Notes: generated by a model not told the origin, from the letters alone. Positions 47,844 to 58,194 are shown, counted from the stretch's first letter. The stretch is DNA of 64,000 nucleotides from Granulosicoccus sp. (GCA_023301795.1 JALZVU010000018.1:1-64000); one strand, 5' to 3'. Program-made: numbers and translations.

Positions 47844-48923
47844 TTACGCAGCGTCTTTAAGCAGATGCGTAAGCGCCGGTGATATTTGCCGTAACCCCAG
47901 CACACCGTCAGCACCACCCATTTCGTAAGCTCGGCCTGGCATCCCCCACACAGCGCTACTCTTTTTGTCTTGCACCACAGTCATCGCACCGGCATTGCGC
48001 ATAACCGTAAGACCTTCAGCACCATCATCACCCATACCGGTTAACAACACACCGACTGCTGCGCTGCCGACGCTCTTGGCAACGCTATTGAAGAGTACAT
48101 CCACAGAGGGGCGATGCCCCCTCACAGCATCAGTCTTTCGAGTAAGGCACGTCATCTTACCGTTTGTACAAACCAGCTCGAGATGCATATCACCCGGTGC
48201 CACATAACCGCGACCCGGCACAACAGCCTCACCATTTTCAGCGATACGGATATCGAACGAAGACCAGGAGCTCAACCGTTCAGCGAATGGCCCCATAAAC
48301 CGCTCGGGCATATGTTGAGCGAACATCAGCGCGCTACGTGACGCATCAAAACCAGTCAGCACTTGTCGCAAAGCTTCGGGCCCACCCGTGGACGAGCCGA
48401 ATGCAATCACCTTACTAAGCTGACCGTTTATCCGCCTGCCCGCCAGCAGCTTTCGTTTGAACTCACTCAAGTCAGGCAAGGCTTTCTGGTTGATACTCGA
48501 ACCCGGCGCAACCACCTGCATTCTTCCAGCCGTCTTTACCCTGTCTACAATGTCTCGTACATACAGTTCCAGATCTTGATCGCTACCGGGATGCCGCTTT
48601 ACCATAAAGTCGACAGCACCTTCCTGCAATGCATCCAGAGTGACTTGTGCACCAGCAGCCGTTAAAGAAGAAAGCATAACAACGGGCATGGGATGCAATC
48701 TCATCAGGTTCTTGAGAAACGTCAAACCATCCATACGCGGCATCTCTACGTCAAGCGTAAGCACATGAGGTTTGTGAATTTTGATCATGTCCCGAGCCAC
48801 AAAAGCATCAAGCGCATAACCAACTACTTCGAGGTCAGGATCACGGGTAAATATTTTCTCCAGAAACTTGCACAGTGCAAGCGAATCATCAACGATCAGA
48901 ACTTTTATTTTTTGCGTAAGCAC
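47844..48923 (-). CDS. cheB: Chemotaxis response regulator methylesterase CheB
   Basis: A 359-residue methylesterase and deamidase acting on chemoreceptor glutamates. The receiver domain (VLIVDDSLAL, phosphoacceptor Asp58 in VLTLDVEMPRMDG) is followed by a linker and the catalytic domain with the Ser loop IAFGSSTGGPEAL, the His-containing FAQHMPERFM block and the Asp-containing LTGMGDDGAEG. Length is normal. It is the last gene of the che operon, 125 bases after cheR. No CheD gene is present nearby. Confidence 0.95.
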   Translation of the reverse strand: MLTQKIKVLIVDDSLALCKFLEKIFTRDPDLEVVGYALDAFVARDMIKIHKPHVLTLDVEMPRMDGLTFLKNLMRLHPMPVVMLSSLTAAGAQVTLDALQEGAVDFMVKRHPGSDQDLELYVRDIVDRVKTAGRMQVVAPGSSINQKALPDLSEFKRKLLAGRRINGQLSKVIAFGSSTGGPEALRQVLTGFDASRSALMFAQHMPERFMGPFAERLSSWSSFDIRIAENGEAVVPGRGYVAPGDMHLELVCTNGKMTCLTRKTDAVRGHRPSVDVLFNSVAKSVGSAAVGVLLTGMGDDGAEGLTVMRNAGAMTVVQDKKSSAVWGMPGRAYEMGGADGVLGLRQISPALTHLLKDAA

Positions 48924-49048
48924 GTGATTTTATTCCGCAATTAATCTGTGCAAATGCAATGCACTCATGAGTGAACGAGGTTGCTTTAGCAAAGAGCTAT
49001 TACACAACGACGTTGTCGTAGCAAGCAGCAAGAAAACTATTAGAACAA

Positions 49049-49909
49049 TCAAATACGCTCATAAACCGTGTTATCTATACGACGATAGGTATCACTAAAA
49101 CCTTCAAGCGTTTCGCTATGCCCCAGAAAAAGGTAGGCACCTGGCTTTTGTACTTTCGCAAAACCTTGCAGCAGCTTTTTCTGATAGCTGGGATTAAAAT
49201 AGATCAACACGTTACGGCACATGATGACATCAACTTCGTTTTTGATCGGCCATGAATCAAACAGATTAAGCTGTTTGCAAATCAATAGTGAACGAAGTTT
49301 TTCATCAGCCTGGTATCGTCCACTAGCCGTCGGCGAAAACCAGAGCTTTTTACGTTCGTCATTTAACCCACGTAGTTGCTCTGCGGTGTACCTACCCTGA
49401 TGAGTAGATTCCACCATCTTGGTATCTATGTCCGTACATAAGATGCGCACAGGACGATCTTTGACCTGTGCGGTTTCATTTGCCACAATGGCCAAGGTGT
49501 AGGGTTCAGCACCTGAACTACAACCGGCAGACCATATTCGAATTGGCGTGGGCGCTGTAACTCTTTTGGCTATTGCAGGCAAAACCGTGTTCTTCAAAAC
49601 CTCAAAATGATGTGGCTCCCGATAAAAATAGGTGAGATTAGTTGTCACAGTATCGATGAACTCACTGGCTTCAGGATGGCCAGGCTGTGCAACAACCTTC
49701 AGATATTCTTCAAAACAACTTAGCCCCAAAGCACCCAGTCGTCGACTGAAACGATTCACGATCATCGCACGCTTGCCATCAGCAAGCTCGATCCCGGTCT
49801 GCTCTAGCGCAATTCGTTGAAACCCTCTGAACACCTCATCACTCATAGTGTCGTGGTGATCATCGTTGACCAGTTTTTGTGCGGAATTGCGTTGCATGGG
49901 ATTACTCAT
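49049..49909 (-). CDS. cheR: Chemoreceptor methyltransferase CheR
   Basis: SAM-dependent methyltransferase acting on receptor glutamates. The 286-residue protein has the N-terminal helical domain (LADGKRAMIVNRFSRRLGALGL), FIDTVTTNLTYFYREPHHFEVL, the SAM motif IWSAGCSSGAEPYTLA, and MCRNVLIYFNPSYQKKLLQGFA near the end. The beta subdomain that binds receptor pentapeptides appears to be in place (DTKMVESTHQGRYTAEQL region). It begins five bases after the STAS gene stop, within the che operon. Confidence 0.94.
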   Translation of the reverse strand: MSNPMQRNSAQKLVNDDHHDTMSDEVFRGFQRIALEQTGIELADGKRAMIVNRFSRRLGALGLSCFEEYLKVVAQPGHPEASEFIDTVTTNLTYFYREPHHFEVLKNTVLPAIAKRVTAPTPIRIWSAGCSSGAEPYTLAIVANETAQVKDRPVRILCTDIDTKMVESTHQGRYTAEQLRGLNDERKKLWFSPTASGRYQADEKLRSLLICKQLNLFDSWPIKNEVDVIMCRNVLIYFNPSYQKKLLQGFAKVQKPGAYLFLGHSETLEGFSDTYRRIDNTVYERI

Positions 49910-49914
49910 AAGCC

Positions 49915-50232
49915 TCAGGCTGCTGCCGCTTGTGCGCTATTGTCAATATCAAATTTGATCAGTTCAACAACACCCATGTCATTAAACGCATTTGTCATTG
50001 TTTCATTGGCATTCACCACCAACGCACCTTGCTCGCCCGCTTGAGACTGGAGCTGACTTAAAACCACCAGAAACTGCACAGCAGCACCATCTATTCTCTC
50101 AACCTCACTCGCATCAAATTGCACACGATGATTATCTTGTTGATGATTATCCACAAGCGTCTTAAGACCGTTAAGCTGCACTTGAACAAAGTGTGCAGGC
50201 AGCTCGATCGTTTGCAACTGCTCAGCACTCAT
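49915..50232 (-). CDS. STAS-domain protein in che operon
   Basis: A 105-residue single STAS domain protein resembling anti-sigma-factor antagonists and chemotaxis-linked STAS proteins. The core block is VERIDGAAVQFLVVLSQL, followed by NAFNDMGVVELIKF. In SpoIIAA-type antagonists the residue after the conserved Asp is a phosphorylated Ser (DSSG); here it is Gly-Ala (DGAA), so serine phosphorylation is unlikely. Its start overlaps the cheW stop (ATGA), placing it between cheW and cheR. It may mediate protein interaction or respond to ligand; no dedicated kinase or phosphatase gene is adjacent. Confidence 0.8.
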   Translation of the reverse strand: MSAEQLQTIELPAHFVQVQLNGLKTLVDNHQQDNHRVQFDASEVERIDGAAVQFLVVLSQLQSQAGEQGALVVNANETMTNAFNDMGVVELIKFDIDNSAQAAAA

Positions 50233-50735
50233 GCTGCGTCTGCTATTTGTTGAATTTGCCCAAGCGACTGCGTGATGATTGGATCAAGGTTAACCAATAT
50301 CACGAGCTTGTCGTCTATCTGACCAAACCCTCGTACATAGTTGGCTCTGTCAGCAGCGGCATTATCGGATGCATCCTGAATTGCATCTGGAGATAAATGG
50401 TATACCTCGGATACGCTGTCCACCACAAGCCCGATAATTCGCGCATCTTCACTTCCACCCGTACGCACAATGATCACCGCAGTCGTAGCAGTGTAGTCTG
50501 TGGTGGGCAATCCAAAGCGCGCGCGAAGATCGATGATAGGTACGATGGCGCCACGCAGGTTAATCACACCCAAAACGTAGTCAGGTGATTTGGGCAACGG
50601 AGTGTAAGGTCCCCAACTTTTGATTTCCTGAACCTTAAGAATTTCTATACCATATTCTTCGTCAGCAATAAGAAACGAGAGGAACTGGTCGGCTGTTTCA
50701 GCGATGTCGCTGTTTGTAGTTGATACGTCTTTCAT
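50229..50735 (-). CDS. cheW: Chemotaxis coupling protein CheW
   Basis: A 168-residue adaptor linking CheA to receptors. The SH3-like double barrel shows QFLSFLIADEEYGIEILKVQEI near the start, VINLRGAIVPIIDLRARFGL and IIGLVVDSVSEVYHLSPDAI. Length is normal with a short N-terminal extension. It is downstream of cheA by 15 bases and overlaps the STAS gene. Confidence 0.95.
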   Translation of the reverse strand: MKDVSTTNSDIAETADQFLSFLIADEEYGIEILKVQEIKSWGPYTPLPKSPDYVLGVINLRGAIVPIIDLRARFGLPTTDYTATTAVIIVRTGGSEDARIIGLVVDSVSEVYHLSPDAIQDASDNAAADRANYVRGFGQIDDKLVILVNLDPIITQSLGQIQQIADAA

Positions 50736-50749
50736 TTTTTATCTCGCAG

Positions 50750-52819
50750 TTAGGCCGCTTCGGCAACCTGTTCCGGTTCCTGTTCACTTATATTGGCTGG
50801 ATCCAGAATGAGTGCAACCGACCCATCACTCATAATTGTGGCGCCGGCCAGGCCTTTGACGCTTTTATAGTTTTTATCCAGCGGCTTTATGACCACTTGC
50901 TGCTGGCCAAGCACTTCATCAATAACCAGCCCAATACGCTTACCGTGTGTATCAACCACCACCACTAACTTGCCGCTTGAGGGCTCCTTCAATTGAAAAT
51001 GCTCAGCTACACGCAGCATGCTCAAGTACTCGCCACGAAATCGACAAATTTCGCCAGTGCCCGGAACATCCGAACGTTCGGTTTGAGCCAGCTCTAATGT
51101 CTCAATGATGCTCAGAATGGGGATAACGTATACCTGCCCAGCGACTCGAACAAGCTGCCCGTCCAGTATTGCTAACGACAGTGGTAGATTAATTTCGATG
51201 CGAGTACCTACTCCAAACTCCGAAAACACATGCACGCGCCCGCCCAGATCCAGTATGTTTCGACGCACGACATCCATACCTACACCACGACCAGAGACAT
51301 CACTCAGCACAGCGGCTGTTGAGAAACCCGGGGCAAATATCAACTGATTGATCTGGTCTTCAGTAAGCTCCTCGTCTGGACCGACAATGCCTTTTTCGCG
51401 CGCCTTTCCCAGAATAAAAGGCCCATTGATTCCTTTACCATCATCTTTTATTTCAATCACTACGCTGCCACTTTCCTGACGAGCAGACAAGTGCAAAATA
51501 CCTGCGCCACTTTTACCAGCAGCAGCGCGCTCCTCTGGAGTCTCGATACCATGATCAAGACCATTTCTAACTAGATGAACCAGCGGATCAATCATGCGCT
51601 CAAGCACTGTTTTATCAAGTTCAGTAGAGCCACCGTCCATCTGCAAATCAACGTCTTTATTCAGCTTGCGTGAAAGATCACGCACTAGCCTCGGAAGACG
51701 ACTGAAAGCTGAGGAGATCGGCAACATACGCACCTGCATCACGCTCTCTTGCAGATCCCGAGTGTTATGCTCTAAATCTGCCATGCGTTCACGAAGCTCG
51801 TTTATGTCAATACCCATCGGGTTTTCACTGACGCGACTGAGCATAGACTGAGTAATAACAAGCTCACCAACAAGGTTAATTAACTGATCAATCTTGTCAG
51901 TTGCTATTCTGATAGAGCTGGATTCACCACCTCCAGACTTGGCCGGTGCGCTCTTGGTGGCTTTCTTCTCGGCCTCTGCTGCCTTTGCCACAGGCGCGGC
52001 AGGAACTACCGGAGTAGACGGAGCAACAGGATCTTGAGCCTCGGCTGCTTTCTCAGCATCGGCTGCTGATTCACTGTCAGCAGTAGCACTCTGCATAGCA
52101 TCGATAGTGACCGTGCATTCAGTATCCACCCAATCAAAAACTTCCAGGATATCGCTTTGTGCAACAGTACCGGGCACTTCTAATTGCCAGGTAAGATAGC
52201 TGTTGTTGACATCAACTTTGTCCCATTCGGGTAGCATCTTGGTATCTACACAAACCTTGACCTCACCAAGACGTCTAAGCTCACGCAGTATCAACAGCGC
52301 ATCATTGCCTCGCAAATAGAAGTCTGAATTTGGTGCAAACGATACCACCCAATCAGGGCCTGGCGCAGCCTCAACAGATGCTGCACCGTCAGCCGCTGGT
52401 GCAGCCCCTTCATCACCACCTTCCGCAGCGTCAACAAGCACGGCTGCTTCTAACTGAGCCTGAATTTTCATCCTGTCAGGATGGTCAGCACCCACCTCGT
52501 TGCGACTGTCACTAAGAATTTCCTGAACTGCATCCAACCCGAGTAGAAGAAGATCAACGTCTTTTTCAACAACAGGACGACGACCAGAACGCATCTCGTC
52601 GAGCAAGGTTTCCATGTGATGGGTAAGCTCTGCCATCGGCAAAAAACCGAAAGTGGAACCACCGCCCTTGATTGAGTGCGCGGCCCGAAACACTTCATTC
52701 AGTGTATCAGCATCATCCTCGCCTTCGCCCATACGCATGAGCCCGCCTTCAAGCAACTCAATATTCTCGTTGCATTCATCGAGAAATAAATGGCGTAGCT
52801 CTTCTAGGTCATCATCCAT
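50750..52819 (-). CDS. cheA: Chemotaxis histidine kinase CheA
   Basis: A 689-residue CheA. P1 Hpt domain (1-105) carries the phosphorylated His48 in VFRAAHSIKGGGSTFGF. A mid-region of about 150-245 (WVVSFAPNSDFYLRGNDAL to FDWVDTEC) is the domain seen in this CheA type, in the place of a P2. After an Ala/Pro/Glu linker come dimerisation P3 (LINLVGELVITQSML), P4 ATPase (HLVRNGLDHGIETPEER, KDDGKGI, GFSTAAVLSDVSGRGVGMDVV) and P5 CheW-like domain at the end. All ATP boxes are intact. It heads the che gene block downstream of the CheX/CheC-like gene. Confidence 0.95.
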   Translation of the reverse strand: MDDDLEELRHLFLDECNENIELLEGGLMRMGEGEDDADTLNEVFRAAHSIKGGGSTFGFLPMAELTHHMETLLDEMRSGRRPVVEKDVDLLLLGLDAVQEILSDSRNEVGADHPDRMKIQAQLEAAVLVDAAEGGDEGAAPAADGAASVEAAPGPDWVVSFAPNSDFYLRGNDALLILRELRRLGEVKVCVDTKMLPEWDKVDVNNSYLTWQLEVPGTVAQSDILEVFDWVDTECTVTIDAMQSATADSESAADAEKAAEAQDPVAPSTPVVPAAPVAKAAEAEKKATKSAPAKSGGGESSSIRIATDKIDQLINLVGELVITQSMLSRVSENPMGIDINELRERMADLEHNTRDLQESVMQVRMLPISSAFSRLPRLVRDLSRKLNKDVDLQMDGGSTELDKTVLERMIDPLVHLVRNGLDHGIETPEERAAAGKSGAGILHLSARQESGSVVIEIKDDGKGINGPFILGKAREKGIVGPDEELTEDQINQLIFAPGFSTAAVLSDVSGRGVGMDVVRRNILDLGGRVHVFSEFGVGTRIEINLPLSLAILDGQLVRVAGQVYVIPILSIIETLELAQTERSDVPGTGEICRFRGEYLSMLRVAEHFQLKEPSSGKLVVVVDTHGKRIGLVIDEVLGQQQVVIKPLDKNYKSVKGLAGATIMSDGSVALILDPANISEQEPEQVAEAA

Positions 52820-52859
52820 TGGTGTTTATCTTCGTCGAGTTGGTTAACGTCAGCTGTGT

Positions 52860-53306
52860 TCAACTAATGTTGAATACGAGCTCACCTGCGCCGTAGTTGC
52901 CAAGGTCCAGAGTAAAGACTTCTTCTGCCTCACCTGCTATGTGGGAATCCCCAACCTCAACCTTTGAAAGTTTTAGATGCGCACTACCGCTAGTCATCAG
53001 CAGACTTGAAAGAATATTCATGACCTCGTAAAGATTGTCAGTCGCCATGTCACTGAGCGCCTTGTCCTCAACCATACCCTCGGCACCGCCGGGAGGAATC
53101 ATTGACAAAGAACATCCCAGCGCTGCAGCCGTGGCAAGTGCTACGGAACACGTTGCGACCGTATCGCCTGCCTGATCAATATATATAGCCGTATGGCTGA
53201 AATCAGACGCCGTCGCGGCAGCGGCGTTTGCAGCTTTTGCTGATGGACCCACGAACATTTGCAACATGTCAGTGAATTGCGCAACGTCTGGCTTCTTGTA
53301 TTTCAT
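52860..53306 (-). CDS. CheX/CheC-like phosphatase-type protein in che operon
   Basis: A 148-residue protein not matching any common annotation. Near residues 86-104, the segment MATDNLYEVMNILSSLL has the E-x-x-N spacing (Glu94, Asn97) found in the active sites of CheC, CheX and FliY CheY-phosphatases. The flanking layout, with a strand/helix IYIDQAGDTVATCSVALATAAALG and a C-terminal FTLDLGNYGAGELVFNIS, fits one such domain. Lying between cheY and cheA, it may dephosphorylate CheY-P, which would explain the lack of CheZ nearby. The assignment is an inference from the motif and position. Confidence 0.65.
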   Translation of the reverse strand: MKYKKPDVAQFTDMLQMFVGPSAKAANAAAATASDFSHTAIYIDQAGDTVATCSVALATAAALGCSLSMIPPGGAEGMVEDKALSDMATDNLYEVMNILSSLLMTSGSAHLKLSKVEVGDSHIAGEAEEVFTLDLGNYGAGELVFNIS

Positions 53307-53345
53307 TCAGGCGGCCTCTTTATTAAGTGCGAAAAGTCTTCAGAG

Positions 53346-53708
53346 TTAGCCAATAACCGGACGAAGCGCTTTTTCGAAGCTCTCAGCAGTAAATGGTTTG
53401 GCAACAAGGAACTGAGCTCCAGCCTCCTTAGCGGCAGCTCGCATCTCAGCTGTGGACTCTGTGGTTACAAAGCCGAACTTCACATTGTTGCCAGCTTCGC
53501 GAATAGCCTTGAGAAAATCGATGCCGTTCATAGTAGGCATGTTCCAATCGCACAACACGAGTTCAGGCCCATAGCCATCAATCTTATCCAGCGCGTCAGT
53601 GCCGTCATCCGCTTCTTCGAACTCCATATCATCATAGCCGGCTAGCTTGAGCGTGCGCTTGACAATCATGCGCATGGATTTGGAATCATCAACAATCATT
53701 ACTTTCAT
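53346..53708 (-). CDS. cheY: Chemotaxis response regulator CheY
   Basis: A 120-residue single-domain response regulator. The ATG at 53708 is chosen because it starts just before VMIVDDSKS and has AGGTGA upstream; the longer frame to 53897 is not family-like. Asp54 (LVLCDWNMPTMNG) is the phosphoacceptor, Asp7/Asp8 bind Mg, Thr/Ser in FVTTESTA and Lys104 (LVAKPF) complete the switch. It is the first gene of the che operon and is divergent from the chemoreceptor gene, about 200 bases away. Confidence 0.95.
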   Translation of the reverse strand: MKVMIVDDSKSMRMIVKRTLKLAGYDDMEFEEADDGTDALDKIDGYGPELVLCDWNMPTMNGIDFLKAIREAGNNVKFGFVTTESTAEMRAAAKEAGAQFLVAKPFTAESFEKALRPVIG

Positions 53709-53909
53709 GGGGTCACCTGGGGCTAGTAAACATACAGAACTGGTATCGACCACATTCCATGCCTTTGAAGCACTGTTAGGCAATAAATAACGGTTAACTG
53801 TCTTACACTTTGCAATTTTGATCACAGCTAACATACAAAGCAACATGTCTGTAGCAGTCCGCCGACACATAGGTTTATCTATCGACGTAACCGCCACAGA
53901 ACACTAACT

Positions 53910-56261
53910 ATGAAAATGAGACCCCTACTAATAGTTTGTATGATCGTTGCTGGGCTTGTGCCCATGGCAATTGCAAGCTTCATTGTTACCAAACAAGCCA
54001 GTACGGCTATGACGGAAAACACTGAATACAATCTGCAAGGCGATGTGCAAAGCCGCAAAAAACACATTGAGGCTTATATAGAGTTTCAGCAAGGCCAGAC
54101 ATCAACACTGGGTCAAAATTCTGCGGTTGCAGATGCCATGGTTCAATTTACCAGCAGCTTTCCTAGCCTGAGTGAAAGTATTGACACTTCAGAAGTGTCA
54201 GTTGATGAGATGAAAAACCAGCTCAGAAGGTTTTACGATCGCGAACTGATTCCCAACGTCAAGAGCAACGGTGGCTCAGCCAGCGCCCAACAACTGCTAC
54301 CCACGACTGATGCTGGTGTAGTAGCTCAGTACCAATACATCATCAAAAACAGTAATCCAGTTGGCAGTAAAGAGGAACTTGATACGCATAGCAAGTCAGA
54401 TTCCTACGGGCGTGCTCATGGCTCCAACCATGATTTGTTTCGAACGTTTCTGCGCGAATTTGGCTACTACGACATATTTTTGATCGAACCTGAAGAAGGA
54501 ACCATCGTCTATTCAGTGTACAAAGAGACTGACTATGGTACGAGCCTTTTCAATGGGCCCCACAGGAATACCAACCTCGCGTCAGCTGCCCGGCAGGCGT
54601 TGGCACTGTCGCCAGGTCAGGTGGTAGCAGCAGACTTTCAAAACTATATTCCTTCATCTAACGCCGCAGCCGCATTCTTTGCAACGCCCATTCACCGCAA
54701 CAGCAAAGTGGTTGGTGTTCTAGCCTTTCAAATACCGGTTGATCGCATCAATGCGGAAATGCAGCTGGGCAACGAAGTCTACTATTCCAAGGAGTCGATG
54801 TTACTTGGTAGCGACTCTCTGATGCGCTCACAGTCACGATTTGTTGAGAGCAACAGCATACTCAGAACACGGGTAGAAACAGAAGCAACACGACTGGCGA
54901 TGACAGGCAAATCAGGCACCATCCATGAGATCAATGATGGTGTTGAATTTCTGACAGCCTACGCACCACTTGATATCGATCAGCTTGACTGGACCATCGT
55001 TACGCGAATCCAGGCAGACGAAGCTATGGCCACCGTATCAACGCTACTAAAGACCTCGCTAATAGTCGCATCATTCGCAGCGTTGGCTGTAGGCCTATTT
55101 GCTATGTTCCTCGGCAATTACCTGTATCGACTGCTCGGTGGTGATCCTCAAGATATCGTTACTATCGGTAAACGAATCGCTAGTGGCGATCTGAGCGATC
55201 ATCCAGAAGACAACAACCGAGTGGGCGCATATTCTCAACTTGTAGACATGCGATCACATCTGCGCAGGGTGCTTGTGGAGGCGAATAGTATTTCCCAAAG
55301 CGTGCGCTCCGGTGCCTCCGAACTCTCGGAAGGCAATAGAGGCCTGAGCGAGCGAACCGAACAGCAAGCGGCTAACCTTGAGGAGACAGGGTCAAGTACC
55401 GAAGAGCTTACTAGCACGGTGAAGCAAAACGCAGAGAATGCTCGCTCTGCCAATGAACTGGCAATCACAACACGAGCACGTGCTGTGTCGAGTGGTGAGG
55501 TAGCGTCACGCGCTATTACCGCCATGCAAGATATCAGCTCCGCAAGTGAGCGCATCGCAGACATCATCGGTGTGATTGACGAAATTGCCTTTCAGACCAA
55601 TCTGCTCGCGTTGAACGCAGCAGTAGAAGCCGCTCGCGCTGGTGAACAAGGTCGGGGATTTGCCGTAGTGGCCAGTGAAGTACGTCAACTGGCCGGGCGC
55701 AGTGCCTCTGCAGCGAAGGAGATCAAGGACCTGATCGAAGATAGCGTTACCAAAGTTCGTGACGGCACTGGACTCGTGACTGAATCAGGTGATGAACTGA
55801 AGACCATCGTAACGTCGGTGTCGCAGCTAACTGAAATTGTCGGTCAGATTGCAGTGGCTACTGATGAGCAGGCCATTGGTATCGAGCAAATCAATCAGGC
55901 ACTGGTGCATATGGATAGTGTCACACAGCAAAATGCAGCTCTGGTGGAAGAAGCCGCAAATACCAGCAACACCATGAATGACCAGGCAGCAGAGCTTAGC
56001 AGCCAAATCGGTTACTTTAACACCGACGGCGGCGGCTCATATGTAGAGCAACCGGCACGGGGTACCAAGGCGCCGTCTAACTTGTCAATTCCAAAGCCGT
56101 GGCAGTCTCGAAAAGCTAACAACTCACCAGACAACATTGCAGCCAATCACGTTATTAGTGCGCCAGCGGCCGCAACGTTTGTAGCAGAGGCAAGCGCACC
56201 AGCGCCCGCACCGATTAAAAGAGCCTCGGGTAGTGGTGATGATGTTTGGGATGAGTTCTAG
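53910..56261 (+). CDS. Methyl-accepting chemotaxis protein
   Basis: A 783-residue receptor. An N-terminal membrane helix ([21 protein letters not shown]) is followed by a large periplasmic cache-type domain (about 35-380, containing [20 protein letters not shown]), a second helix ([19 protein letters not shown]), HAMP ([20 protein letters not shown]), and the signalling coiled coil whose hairpin tip is [20 protein letters not shown]. Methylation helices ([18 protein letters not shown]) lie on both sides. After a flexible Ala/Pro tail it ends VWDEF, close to the xWxxF pentapeptide that docks CheR and CheB. It is divergent from cheY; the ligand is unknown. Confidence 0.93.
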   Translation: MKMRPLLIVCMIVAGLVPMAIASFIVTKQASTAMTENTEYNLQGDVQSRKKHIEAYIEFQQGQTSTLGQNSAVADAMVQFTSSFPSLSESIDTSEVSVDEMKNQLRRFYDRELIPNVKSNGGSASAQQLLPTTDAGVVAQYQYIIKNSNPVGSKEELDTHSKSDSYGRAHGSNHDLFRTFLREFGYYDIFLIEPEEGTIVYSVYKETDYGTSLFNGPHRNTNLASAARQALALSPGQVVAADFQNYIPSSNAAAAFFATPIHRNSKVVGVLAFQIPVDRINAEMQLGNEVYYSKESMLLGSDSLMRSQSRFVESNSILRTRVETEATRLAMTGKSGTIHEINDGVEFLTAYAPLDIDQLDWTIVTRIQADEAMATVSTLLKTSLIVASFAALAVGLFAMFLGNYLYRLLGGDPQDIVTIGKRIASGDLSDHPEDNNRVGAYSQLVDMRSHLRRVLVEANSISQSVRSGASELSEGNRGLSERTEQQAANLEETGSSTEELTSTVKQNAENARSANELAITTRARAVSSGEVASRAITAMQDISSASERIADIIGVIDEIAFQTNLLALNAAVEAARAGEQGRGFAVVASEVRQLAGRSASAAKEIKDLIEDSVTKVRDGTGLVTESGDELKTIVTSVSQLTEIVGQIAVATDEQAIGIEQINQALVHMDSVTQQNAALVEEAANTSNTMNDQAAELSSQIGYFNTDGGGSYVEQPARGTKAPSNLSIPKPWQSRKANNSPDNIAANHVISAPAAATFVAEASAPAPAPIKRASGSGDDVWDEF

Positions 56262-56315
56262 TTCTACGTTAAGCAATTCGCAGCACTGGGTGGCACTTTA
56301 AGTGTCACCCGTAAA

Positions 56316-56350
56316 ATAAAAAAGCCCGGTCTATTGACCGGGCTTTTTGC
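56316..56350 (+). terminator. Rho-independent terminator after MCP
   Basis: A perfect 9-base stem, AGCCCGGTC (56323-56331) and GACCGGGCT (56336-56344), loop TATT, preceded by an A-run and followed by TTTTT, so it can work in both directions and also terminate the convergent fabB transcript. A second hairpin, GGGTGGCACT/AGTGTCACCC with one mismatch (56288-56310), lies just upstream. Confidence 0.9.
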
Positions 56351-56422
56351 TTTCAACGAACCACAACCTGACGCGTTACCCTAGTAAACTGCAACGATCA
56401 GATCATACGTACTGAGGCTCGA

Positions 56423-57646
56423 TCACGAATCGAGCGAACGAAAGACCAGTGATGCGTTAGTGCCACCAAATCCAAAACTGTTAGACATAACAGTGCGCAG
56501 TGGCATCTCGATGCGCTTGCGAACAATAGGCATACCCGCGGCAGCGTCATCAAGCTCAGTGATGTGTGCCGATTCTGCTATGAAGCCAGCTTGCTGCATC
56601 AGCAATGTGTAAATTGCCTCTTGTACGCCCGCCGCACCCAGGCTATGCCCTGAGAGCGACTTGGTTGAACCAATGTGTGGAATATCATCGCCAAACGCAA
56701 GCTTCACAGCGCCCAGCTCTGCGATGTCCCCTACTGGGGTGCTGGTACCGTGAGCATTGATGTATTCAATCGGCGTATCAACAGTCGAGGCCGCCAGACG
56801 CATACAACGCGCCGCACCCTCACCCGATGGTGCCACCATATCGTAACCGTCAGAGGTGGCACCATATCCAACCACTTCAGCATAGATAGTGGCGCCTCGT
56901 GCTTTGGCAACTTCCAGCTCTTCCACAACCACCATGCCACCACCGCCAGCAATGACGAAACCATCTCGCGAGGCATCATAGGCGCGTGAAGCACTGGCAG
57001 GGGTGTCGTTATATTTCGTGGACAAGGCACCCATTGCATCAAACAGGCAGCTCAAGGTCCAGTGCTCCTCCTCACCTCCCCCTGCAAAAACGCGGTCCTG
57101 CTTACCCAACTGAATAAGCTCCAGGGCATTTCCAATACAGTGAGCACTGGTAGAACAGGCAGAAGAGATAGAGTAATTAGTACCTCTGATTTTAAATGGA
57201 GTAGCAAGACAGGCAGAAACAGTACTTCCCATTGTCTGCGTGACACGGTAGGGACCCACTCGCCTTATTCCTCGATCTCTCAGGATGTCAGAAGCTTCAA
57301 CCTGAGCTGCCGATGATCCGCCACCCGACCCTGCAATAATACCGGTACGGTCGTTCGAGACTTCAGCATCAGTCAGGCCTGCATCTTCAATGGCCTGTTG
57401 CATGGCCAGATAGGCGTAGGCTGCTGCACCTCCCATAAACCGAAACTGCTTACGGTCAATAGCCTCTTTAACATCGATATCGGGCGCCGCGGCCACATGG
57501 CTGCGCATGCCCATCTCTTTATAGATTTCGCGACCCGTGATCCCTGAGCGTGCATGCTTTAGAGAATCTGTGACGCTAGCTTTGTCATTACCGAGACACG
57601 AGATAATTCCGATCCCGGTGATAACTGCTCTTTTAAGATCTGGCAT
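56423..57646 (-). CDS. fabB: Beta-ketoacyl-ACP synthase I
   Basis: Condenses malonyl-ACP with acyl-ACP; essential for unsaturated fatty acid elongation with FabA. The ATG at 57646 is preferred to a TTG three bases earlier. The 407-residue protein has the nucleophile Cys164 in [17 protein letters not shown], the two His residues in [11 protein letters not shown] and [13 protein letters not shown], and the C-terminal [14 protein letters not shown] block. It is FabB-like rather than FabF-like by context and by [12 protein letters not shown]. It follows fabA after nine bases on the same strand. Confidence 0.95.
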   Translation of the reverse strand: MPDLKRAVITGIGIISCLGNDKASVTDSLKHARSGITGREIYKEMGMRSHVAAAPDIDVKEAIDRKQFRFMGGAAAYAYLAMQQAIEDAGLTDAEVSNDRTGIIAGSGGGSSAAQVEASDILRDRGIRRVGPYRVTQTMGSTVSACLATPFKIRGTNYSISSACSTSAHCIGNALELIQLGKQDRVFAGGGEEEHWTLSCLFDAMGALSTKYNDTPASASRAYDASRDGFVIAGGGGMVVVEELEVAKARGATIYAEVVGYGATSDGYDMVAPSGEGAARCMRLAASTVDTPIEYINAHGTSTPVGDIAELGAVKLAFGDDIPHIGSTKSLSGHSLGAAGVQEAIYTLLMQQAGFIAESAHITELDDAAAGMPIVRKRIEMPLRTVMSNSFGFGGTNASLVFRSLDS

Positions 57647-57655
57647 CAATTACTC

Positions 57656-58186
57656 TCAAAAATCTTCAGTAGAGGTGAAAAGGCCGACTCGCAGATCCTT
57701 GGCTGTGTAGATCTCACGGTCGTCAACCAGCATGCGCCCATCAGCGATGCCCATAACCAGCTTACGCTCGATTAGACGGGTAATTTCCAACTCGTAGCGG
57801 ACTGTTTTTGCCGAAGGCAACACTTGGCCGAAGAATTTCACCTCGCCCGAGCCCAGGGCGCGCCCCCGTCCGGGATTACCTTTCCAGCCGAGAAAAAAAC
57901 CGACTAGCTGCCACAAGGCATCAAGCCCGAGGCACCCTGGCATCACAGGATCGCTTTCGAAGTGGCAGGCGAAAAACCATAGCTCTGGGGTGATGTCCAG
58001 TTCCGCGATGATTTGGCCTTTACCGGCGGTGCCGCCGTCTGCCGTGATACTGGTAACACGATCAAACATAAGCATGTTGGGCAAAGGCAATCGGGCGTTG
58101 CCTTCACCAAATAATTCACCGCGCCCACAAGCCAGAAGCTCGTCACGGTTGAACGCATTGCGATCAGAAAGGTCAGGTGGCTTCAT
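57656..58186 (-). CDS. fabA: 3-hydroxydecanoyl-ACP dehydratase/isomerase
   Basis: Dehydrates 3-hydroxydecanoyl-ACP and isomerises the product to cis-3-decenoyl-ACP, the branch point to unsaturated fatty acids. The 176-residue hot-dog protein has His75 in [20 protein letters not shown] and Asp89 in the same block, then [34 protein letters not shown]. It pairs with fabB in the classical proteobacterial pathway. It lies eight bases downstream of the DUF4197 gene on the same strand, so the four genes may share a transcript. Confidence 0.97.
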   Translation of the reverse strand: MKPPDLSDRNAFNRDELLACGRGELFGEGNARLPLPNMLMFDRVTSITADGGTAGKGQIIAELDITPELWFFACHFESDPVMPGCLGLDALWQLVGFFLGWKGNPGRGRALGSGEVKFFGQVLPSAKTVRYELEITRLIERKLVMGIADGRMLVDDREIYTAKDLRVGLFTSTEDF

Positions 58187-58194
58187 GGTATTTA

